Below are positions 56,346 through 64,000 of a DNA stretch of 64,000 nucleotides, piece by piece. The stretch covers positions 248,001 through 312,000 of the forward strand of contig JAWPHD010001275.1 in assembly GCA_037043455.1 (NCBI GenBank), written 5' to 3'. The DNA is from Cyrtodaria siliqua (Eukaryota; Mollusca; Bivalvia; Adapedonta; Hiatellidae). A program made the position numbers and the translations under genes. The notes under the pieces were generated by a model. That model was given only the letters and a program-made list of their open reading frames with translations. It ran no database searches and was not told the DNA's origin. Numbering within the stretch: position 1 is the first letter of the stretch; every line of letters starts with the position of its first letter.

Positions 56346-57090
56346 GCATGTTGTTGCCTAGACCACTTTCACGTATCACGCACAAACGTTTAGTTCATCG
56401 TAGAGCATACCCACTTATCACGCACAAATGTTTAGTTCACCATCGATGATATTCATTTATAACACACAAATGTTTAGTTCACCATAGATGGTATTCATTT
56501 ATAACACACACATGTTTAGTTCCCTCATAGCATATTTACGTATCATGCAAAACGTTTAGTTCGCTGTAGATCATATTCACGTGTCACGCACAAACTTTTA
56601 GTTCGCCGTAGATCATATTCACGCATCACACACAAACGTATAGTTCGCCGTAAATCATATTCACGTATCACGGACAAACTTTTAGTTAGCCGTAGATCAT
56701 ATTCACGCATCACACACAAACGTATAGTTCGCCGTAAATCATATTCACGTATCACGGACAAACTTTTAGTTCGCCGTAGATCATATTCACTTATCACGCA
56801 CAAACGTTTAGTTCGTCGTAGCTAATATTCACGTATGACTCACGAATGTTTAGTTCACCGTAGATCATATTCACTTATCACGCACGCACGTTTAGTTCAT
56901 CGTGAATCATATTCACGTACCATGCACACACGTTAAGTTCGCCGTATATCATATTCACATATCACGCACACACATTTAGTTTACCGTAGATCATATTCAC
57001 GTATCACGCACACACGTTAATTTGGCGTAGATCATATTAACGTAGCACGCACAGATGTTTAGTACGCCGTAGATTATATCCACTTATCAA
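56346..57090. repeat. 42-bp tandem array, about 17 units
   Basis: GTTTAGTTCGCCGTAGATCA with TATTCACGTATCACGCAC, period 42 bp. A dimeric variant of 84 bp is visible at 56596-56770. The 14-residue protein repeats on the minus strand follow from the period. Confidence 0.9.
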
Positions 57091-57960
57091 GTTATTTGTA
57101 TTCTATTTTCGTTTTATACTAAAACAGGGTGCTCAGAGAAATTATAAAATGCATATGCAACAAAGCATTGCATGGTAAATTTCGTTATGCACATTCAGTT
57201 CAGAGTGACGCTTCATGCACAGTATATATACGCTAGCCATGGTCTGACATATTTGATCATGTTACCTCATAATAAACATAAACACCGAGGTGCCAAACAT
57301 TAAATATTACTAACTTGATGACTGTATTCTAGTTTTACACATCTGGAATCCATTTTAATAAAAAATGGTGTAATGTACAACATACGTTTTACTTGCCTGT
57401 TAAAGAAAAAGACTGTGATATTGTTTTGTTATCCAAAACCCATAGATCTACATGTTTTGACATGTTAGAATTATAACTGCATGTCGTGAAGTACAAGATA
57501 TGTGCTAACAATAAATAAGTTTAAAAAAAATTGAGTCATATGAAATACGTTTTTCCCTCGAAATTTCTCTTTTTGCCAATGAAATCGGCCATATTTTCCG
57601 AGGATCTGCAATGCAATACAGGTAATCTTTCCCCTTTTCCCACATATATCACGCATTTTTCTACAGATACACATAGAATATGATCATATATAATGAGCTT
57701 GAATAAATTAGTGTAATTCGATTTGATTTTTTGTTACACTAAATGGAATATGTATCATATTTTTCTCTTAAGGTATCTCAGAAACCAAGCTGCTCACCTA
57801 TTTAAAAGTTACCAGGCTATTATTGTTAAAGCTTAGGTTAGAATGTTCTAGCTATGTACCAAATCTTTAAAAGCAGTTCTTCATAGGGAAAACCAAATGC
57901 AGATACTGTAGGAAATGTTGTCAAGAAAATGCAATTTTAACGTGACAATCAATGCTTGAC
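57091..57960. other. Unassigned sequence
   Basis: AT-rich; no supported feature. Confidence 0.3.
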
Positions 57961-57964
57961 AACA

Positions 57965-58945
57965 TTAATCATGTACAGTATATGGACTCTATTATTAACA
58001 GTAAGTCAGTGAGTTATACAATGTGTTCATACCTTGTTTGTGTTCTCGACTGTCCCATCATGTACATTATATAGACTATATTGTTAGCAGTAAGTCAGTG
58101 AGTGATACAATGTGTTCATACCTTGTTTGTGTTCTCGACTGCCCCATTATGTACAGTATATGGACTATATTGTTAACAGTAAGTCAGTGAGTTATACAAT
58201 GTGTTCATACCTTGTATGTGTTCTCGACTGCCCCATCATGTACAGTATATAGACTATTTGTTAACAGTAAGTCAGTGAGTTATACAATGTGTTCATACCT
58301 TGTCTGTGTTCTCAACTGCCCAATCATGTACAGTATATGGACTATATTGTTAACAGTAAGTCAGTGAGTTATACAATGTGTTCATACCTAGTTTGTGTTC
58401 TCGACTGCTCCATCATTGTACAGTATATGGACTATATTGTTAACAATAAGTCAGTGAGTTATACAATGTGTTCATACCTTGTTTATGTTCTCGACTGCCC
58501 CATCATGTACAGTATATGGACTATATTGTTAACAGTAAGTCAGTGATTTATACAATGTGTTCATACCTTGTTTGTGTTCTCGACTGCCCCATCTTGTACA
58601 GTATTTGGACTATATTGTTAACAGTAAGTCAGTGAGTTATACAATGTGTTCATACCTTGTTTGTGTTCTCGACTGCCCCATCATGTACAGTATATGGACT
58701 ATATTGTTAACAGTAAGTTAATGAGTTATACAATGTGTTCATTCCTTGTTTGTGTTCTCGGTTGCCTCATCATGTACAGTATATAGACTTTATTGTTAAC
58801 AGTATGTCAGTGAGTTATTCAATGTCTTCGTACCTTCTTTGTGTTCTCGACTGCCCCATCATGTACAGTATATTGAATATATACCGTTAACAGTAAGTCA
58901 GTGAGTTATACAATGTGTTCGTACCTTGTATGTGTTGTCGAATAC
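57965..58945. repeat. 89-bp tandem array, about 11 units
   Basis: GTAAGTCAGTGAGTTATACA at 58001, 58090 and onward every 89 bp, with CATGTACAGTATATGGACTA and TTGTTTGTGTTCTCGACTGC. A further 1.2 units occur at 59368-59475, beyond an unrelated segment of about 420 bp. Confidence 0.9.
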
Positions 58946-59367
58946 TCCATCCATTCGCAACATCTCGTACATTGCTTCGCAGCATTACTCGAATTAATAC
59001 GCAGGTTGCCATACTGGTTACGTCATCGGGCGTTAGATTCCCGCCAAAACAAATTTGCATTTAAAATCAAAGTCATCATCCATATGTTGCAATGTTATTC
59101 AGCCGATTGCTCCATCAATAGCTTTTTTACATGAAAGTAGTGATAAAACCTTCATTTGCATTATAAAAAACAACACTCAACGCAAATTATACATCAACAC
59201 GAATGGCTAGCGTCCATATTGTTTACATAGCAACATTGCACTGTTTGCTGTGCCATTGCCTTCCAGCGATCAAAATGTCAAGAGTTTGAACATACCGAAG
59301 CTCCGTGATATACACGAGGCGGGATCTCGAAGAATGACGGGATTTGACCTAGCGTTCAAGATTGATG
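58946..59367. other. Non-repeat segment interrupting the 89-bp array
   Basis: Begins near CCATCCATTCGCAACATC and ends before CCCCATCATGTACAGTATAT, where the array resumes in phase. GC content is higher than the surroundings. No ORF or terminal repeats that I can support. Confidence 0.5.
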
Positions 59368-59475
59368 CCCCATCATGTACAGTATATAGACTATATTGTT
59401 AACGGTAAGTCAGTGAATTCATGTCTTGCTTGTGTTGTCGACTGCCCATCGTGTACCGTTCATACCTTGTTTGTC

Positions 59476-60234
59476 ATGGGTGTTGTCGATTTTGCCCTGA
59501 TATCAACAGTAATCTTTCAATAATTTGTCTTTGTGATCAGACTACACCAATTACCAACCAATCAGCGGGCAGGGAAAAAGTTCCAGGGTAAATTCGGAGC
59601 TATTACACAGAATCTCTTAATTTTGATTGGTTGTCAAGGTAAACAAACCAAAAAATCTTGCTAAAAAATTAAAAGTCAACTTTTGAAGAGTAATTATAAA
59701 AGTTGAATCATACATTTGTGCAATATATTCATAATGTGTTGCATAATCAAATAAAGAAGTATATTTTACATTTTCCTCATGTTTCTACAGTAGGTGGGTC
59801 AGCACCATCCGACCCAAACAGCTTTTTTAAAACATACTCAATGTATGGCTTCTGTATGTTTTTTTGATAAAACTAAGATAGGTCTTTCAAAACAAGTAAT
59901 AAAGAATATAGCTTCCTATATTAGGGAACTCAGTAAAGAGCTTAGAGCTATAAGGTAGGCCTATGGAAAATGAATTGGTGTAGTATGACCTTGTGATAAA
60001 ATGAAGAAATTACTACTAAGGGAGATAATTCAGGAATAGATCACATTTTGATATCAGATTTTAAGTTTCATCTGGGTGGCAATGTTTTTAGATATTACCG
60101 ATACTTATGGTTACAGGCTCATTGATCTATGTAACGCTTGTGATGGGCATGTTGTGTGCTCCGATAGGACGGTAGGTAGTACATATAGAAATAAAGTAAT
60201 GGCCGATCAAAGTACACTAAATGTAGGTGTACAC
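59476..60234. other. Unassigned sequence
   Basis: About 760 bp. The only link is the tail similarity to the 50.3/51.7-kb repeat at 59930-59990. Confidence 0.3.
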
Positions 60235-60806
60235 TAAAGTCGACCCTGAAATGTAGCCTTCAAGGCCCACAGTCAACCAAACACACGCATAGATACAACT
60301 TAGGTATCTATTACTATCAAGGCCCACAGTCAACCAAACACACGCATAGATACAACTTAGGTATCTATTACTATCAAGGCCCACAGTCAACCAAACACAC
60401 GCATATATACAACTTAGGTATATATTACTAACAAGGCCCACAGTCAACCAAACACACGCATAGATACAACTTAGGTATCTATTACTATCAAGGCCCACAG
60501 TCAACCAAACACACGCATATATACAACTTAGGTATATATTACTATCAAGGCCCACAGTCAACCAAACACACGCATATATACAACTTAGGTATCTATTACT
60601 ATCAAGGCCCACAGTCAACCAAACACACGCATATATACAACTGAGGTATCTATTACTATCAAGGCCCACAGTCAACCAAACACACGCATATATACAACTT
60701 AGGTATCCATTACTCTCAAGGCCCACAGTCAACCAAACACACGCATATATACAAATTAGGTATCCATTACTATCAAGGCCCACAGTCAACCAAACACACG
60801 CATATA
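60235..60806. repeat. 57-bp tandem array, 10 units
   Basis: CAAGGCCCACAGTCAACCAA and ACACACGCATAKATACAACT starting at 60261, 60318 and so on. The sequence leading into it (AAAGTCGACCCTGAAATGTA) and the unit start correspond to the PLE-A 3' terminus (AAAATCGAACAGGAAAAGTAGCATTCAAGG... split: terminus motif, then GACAGTCAACCA). The 199-codon minus ORF with 19-residue repeats is a by-product of the 57-bp period. Confidence 0.9.
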
Positions 60807-61397
60807 TAGGTCTCACTACAGAATTACCTCCCTTGGGCAGGACGGTAGGAAGATTCCTACACCGTAAAAAACTAGGGCTGTGTTAATCGGTTTGCTCTGA
60901 ACTTGGAAATGTGCAATCATTCTCTTATTTCTGTTTTCAGGTGACAAGATTGGAACATGTTCATGACTTCTGCCAAGTTTGGATGCCACTGGGTGATTTT
61001 CGAGGAAGATATGATCATTTGAAAATGGGTAGGAATACAGTTGAATTATCAGTGAAATGGAGCTAGTTTTGAGGGGTACTGAAAAAGACTGGAATTTAAA
61101 AAAAATTAATCTGGTCAACATTTGATTTTTTGTGGATATTCTGAGCTTCAGAGGAAGGTTTGCAGATTGAGGGGAGATTTAAAGACCAATGGACAGTTTA
61201 AAGTATGTTCGCAGTGGTCCGCAAGTGACCATTTCTACATATATTATATAGTGTTGAATAATTCACTAGTGAGACGTTAAACAACCCTCATCTGGATCAG
61301 GGAAAAGCTTGACAGACAGCGTCTGTTGTTGTTAGAGTGGATTTTTTAAAGTGAAATCTTGATTTTAGAGTGAAACAGTGTATTTCTTAGGCATAAT
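60807..61397. other. Unassigned, possible 5' flank of the HNH locus
   Basis: No domain visible. TTCAGGTGACAAGATTGG near 60938 looks like a splice acceptor with a following exon-like stretch, but the frame is short. Confidence 0.25.
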
Positions 61398-61860
61398 ATG
61401 GATTTTGATAAGTATTTGATGCTTTTGCAGTGTAAAATAGACTACTTTGCTTCTAGTCGGACCCCGTGCATGCTTTATAACCGTCATTTGGGACTTAATA
61501 GACGAATCTGTGGTCAGAAAGTGTCAGAATATGGGAGACAGTCGATTGTTTTGGCTGGGAGACATACTCAGATGAACATGTTAGCTCACAGAGTGATATA
61601 TATGTGTGTGATGTGTGTTTCTAGTATTCCTAGGGGAATGGACGTGTCTCATCTCTGCCACAACAGTTTATGTTTACGATTTGACCTCTCAGCTTGGAGC
61701 CTCATAGCGTCAACATGGAAAGACAAAGATTCCTTCACATGATACCAAGACTGTGTTTAGGACATACAGAGTATCCTGATTGCATGCTTCCTGTGAGTAG
61801 ATTGTTTATATTATCCTATTGTAGTGTTTCATGTCAAATTGTTACCCCACCCACTTTTCA
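61398..61860 (+). pseudogene. His-Me finger (HNH) endonuclease-like, zinc-loop type, frameshifted
   Basis: Residues 22-92 of the first frame (61398-61742) read RTPCMLYNRHLGLNRRICGQ, KVSEYGRQSIVLAGRH, LAHRVIYM and then GMDVSHLCHNSLC (61635-61673). After a 1-bp frame change near 61680-61690 the text continues LSLEPHSVNMERQR and, at 61752, CLGHTEYPDCM. The pattern SHLCHN..C...(D)HL..EPHS.N..R...C.GH..YPDC matches the zinc-binding loop of I-PpoI-like His-Me finger nucleases (Pfam zf-His_Me_endon), where His and Asn are catalytic and the Cys/His bind zinc. The frameshift makes it a pseudogene unless it is a sequencing error. No clear start; it could be an exon of a larger gene. It is convergent with the Mutator exon. 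Confidence 0.65.
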
Positions 61861-61978
61861 TATAGCAAAATGTGTGGTCATTGTTTACTTGTCGAGAAGG
61901 TCAGTTGAGTATGTTTTATGTTGTCGTTGGTCATCGTATACTTTAAATTTGTTCACTTTGTTGATAAATCTGGCTGTT

Positions 61979-62838
61979 TTATAAGTTTGTAACATTTACA
62001 TAAGTATGTTTGTCGTACGTATTTTTGTCCTGAATTTTCTTAAGTGACCGTAACACTTTTGTGTTTTGGGGAAATGACCCTCCAACAGCCTTAACTTTTT
62101 CTATCGCTGAATTTACCCTTCCGTCATTTAACCGTGCTGCGGCACTTAATTTTCTGCCTTTAGCGTTACGTCGAAAGGTTACGTCTTTCGGGTTTGAGGC
62201 ATTTATACCGCGGTGTAACGCCTCTAGCTTATTTGTGTCGGCACCTTTACATGTCTTGGTCACAGCGTCTTTTCCCAGTCGAACATTTAAACAGTCGATA
62301 AGTTTATTTTTGTCGTCTCCCTGAATCTTCAAAGGTTTACATGATGTTGGCATAAAATGTTTTCTCCATGTTGAGATTGGTGGATTACCCCCACACGCCA
62401 TGGAATATTTTCTACAAGTTTTCCCACATTTATCCTGGTAGCAGTCTATTATAGCCATCTTCAAATTTTCACATTTTTGTTGTAAACAGGGAATATTTGT
62501 GTCGCCTATACTCTGCTGTACATTTTGAAACTCAGTTAGTACACGGTGAGATACGTCCTTTGCAAAGCGTTTCTGAATGTATGCTCGGTCCCGTTTGGTA
62601 TGTCCAGGAAACATCTTTTGCGAAAACTCAGTCCTCTTAATTTTATTTTTCATTGTTTTAGTCAGATGTACAACATCCGCCATTCTTGACATTGGTTTGC
62701 CCGTGATAGCAAGTTGAGCAGCACGAGCGCCCTTGAATGCTTTGCTGTCCCCGTCTGTTGTCATGTTGTCAATAGTGATCGGCGTGTCACTCTTCAATAT
62801 CGAATCCATCGCTAATCTGGCCTCTCTATGTTCGTCAC
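61979..62838 (-). CDS. Mutator-like transposase-domain protein, terminal exon
   Basis: The first Met (62809) is internal: upstream the frame continues GDEHREARLA back to TTTACAG at 62840, a good splice acceptor, so this looks like a last exon of about 860 bp ending at TAA 61979-61981. Residues (from Met) 17-23 TTDGDSK hold the conserved DGDSK motif; 43-54 MADVVHLTKTMK matches the (C/D)xxH block; 105-140 is Cys-rich; ISTWRKHFMP, KGADTNKLEALHRGINASNP and KDVTFRRNAKGRK near 165-220 match the C-terminal half of Mutator-like transposase domains (TNTxE..N..l....pK...f.r.f..R...A). No stops or frameshifts in 276 codons, unlike everything else here. It may be a domesticated or recently active element. 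Upstream exons would lie beyond the window. Confidence 0.65.
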
Positions 62839-62854
62839 CTGTAAACGAAGTATG

Positions 62855-62933
62855 AAATTTGTATCGACTTGACGGTTATTGTTGCATTAGTCAATAATCT
62901 TTGTTATTATTTATTTCTTTTTTTCATTACTTA

Positions 62934-62979
<46 letters not shown>

Positions 62980-63111
62980 TTATCTTATCTTATCTTATCT
63001 TATCTTATCTTATCTTACTTATCTTATCTTATCTTAAATTTGTATTGACTTGGTTATTGTTGCATTAGTCAATAATCTTTGTTATTATTTATTTCTTTTT
63101 TTCATTACTTA

Positions 63112-63151
<40 letters not shown>

Positions 63152-63276
63152 AATTATCTTATCTTATCTTATCTTATCTTATCTTACTTATCTTATCTTA
63201 TCTTAAATTTGTATTGACTTGGTTATTGTTGCATTAGTCAATAATCTTTTTTATTATTTATTTCTTTTTTTCATTA

Positions 63277-63325
<49 letters not shown>

Positions 63326-63540
63326 GTCTTATCTTATCTTATCTTATCTTATCTTAATCTTAAATTTGTATTGACTTGGTTATTGTTGCATTAGTCAATA
63401 ATCTTTTTTCTTATTTATTTCTTTTTTCATTAATGACTTATTTATTGATTTATTTATTTATTTATTTACTTATTTACTTATTTACTTACTTATTTACTTA
63501 CTTATTTACTTACTTATTTACTTACTTATTTACTTACTTA

Positions 63541-63584
<44 letters not shown>

Positions 63585-63640
63585 TTATCTTATCTTATCT
63601 TATCTTATCTTAAATTTGTAATACTTGACGGCGGTTATTG
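62855..63640. repeat. Compound repeat: 70-bp unique stretch plus (TTAC)n and (TTATC)n, 5 copies
   Basis: AAATTTGTATTGACTTGGTT and TTGCATTAGTCAATAATCTT recur at about 62857, 63032, 63204, 63362 and 63612. Each is followed by a CTTA/TTTA tetranucleotide run and, in most copies, a TTATC/TCTTA pentanucleotide run. Unit size varies from about 155 to 250 bp with microsatellite length. It lies just upstream of the Mutator exon acceptor, so probably in an intron. Confidence 0.9.
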
Positions 63641-63693
63641 TTGATTAGTCAATAATGTTTTTATTATTATTTATTTCTTTTTGTCATTAGTTA

Positions 63694-63735
<42 letters not shown>

Positions 63736-63794
63736 AACTAACTAACTAACTAACTAACTATCTAACTATCTATCTATCTATCTATCTATCTATA

Positions 63795-63828
<34 letters not shown>

Positions 63829-64000
63829 ATCTTATCTTTGTTGTGATTGTTGTGATTGTGATCTGATGTGGTGTGATGTGGTGTGGTTGTTGTGTTGGTG
63901 TGTTTTGTTTTGTTGTGTTGTGTTGTTGTGTTGTGTTGTGTTGTGTTGTGTTGTGTTGTGTTGTGTTGTGTTAATTAAATAATGTGTAATTAATAGTTAT
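63641..64000. repeat. Microsatellites: (CTTA)n, (CTAA)n, (TCTA)n, (TGTTG)n
   Basis: Successive runs at about 63690-63735, 63735-63765, 63766-63830 and 63840-63970, changing by single-base steps, then a short AT-rich end. Confidence 0.9.

Noticed and set aside
56543..56803. Minus ORF with 14-residue REYDLRRT repeats
   Set aside because: By-product of the 42-bp tandem array.
3237..60806. CRISPR-like arrays
   Set aside because: Units are contiguous tandem repeats without variable spacers, and the genome is animal.
60217..60816. 199-codon minus ORF with 19-residue repeats (YACVWLTVGL)
   Set aside because: The 57-bp tandem period keeps any frame open; the DNA repeat explains it fully.

Overview
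The window looks like AT-rich, intergenic or intronic DNA from a lophotrochozoan animal, most likely a bivalve mollusc. The evidence is indirect: no rRNA, tRNA or bacterial operon is visible; the protein-like stretches are animal retroelement domains of types I recognise from bivalve genomes; nearly all of them are broken by stops and frameshifts; and mini- and microsatellites are dense. The species assignment is inference. No clear housekeeping host gene was found.

Layout. 1-3194: remnant of a LINE (non-LTR) element with SGNH-type ORF1, zinc knuckles and an EEP endonuclease. 3237-3644: a 45-bp tandem array. 3838-10340: pieces of a reverse-transcriptase (RT) family, here called PLE-A (Penelope-like), plus copy 1 of a roughly 4-kb duplicated block with an embedded TA-flanked MITE. 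10907-15306: a 4.4-kb foldback-type element with long inverted arms around a satellite core. 16.1-35.8 kb: a mosaic of PLE-A, a sister RT lineage (PLE-B), a terminal-repeat element (family C) and copy 2 of the block. 35.9-40.8 kb: remnants of a Ty3/Gypsy-like LTR retrotransposon (integrase, GPY/F module, gag) and three pieces of one LTR-like repeat. 41-45 kb: copy 3 of the block and the best PLE-B copy. 45.3-49.8 kb: the most complete PLE-A copy, set inside a 40-bp minisatellite. 50-60.8 kb: mostly unrecognised sequence with five tandem arrays. 61.4-62.8 kb: a frameshifted His-Me finger (HNH, I-PpoI-like zinc loop) endonuclease remnant convergent with a long open Mutator-like transposase-domain exon. 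62.86-64 kb: compound microsatellites.

How the parts relate. PLE-A dominates. Its RT shows the motifs STYDFSTLYT, GIP(I/M)GTNCAPL and YLDD. One copy (29.45 kb) keeps what looks like the end of a GIY-YIG endonuclease upstream of the RT, the permuted order of Naiad/Chlamys-type Penelope-like elements. Its noncoding 3' region of about 500 bp occurs in many truncated copies in both orientations. Two tandem arrays (3.2 and 60.3 kb) are local expansions of two different parts of that region. The open Mutator-like exon with a plausible splice acceptor is the only stretch that might belong to a functional gene.
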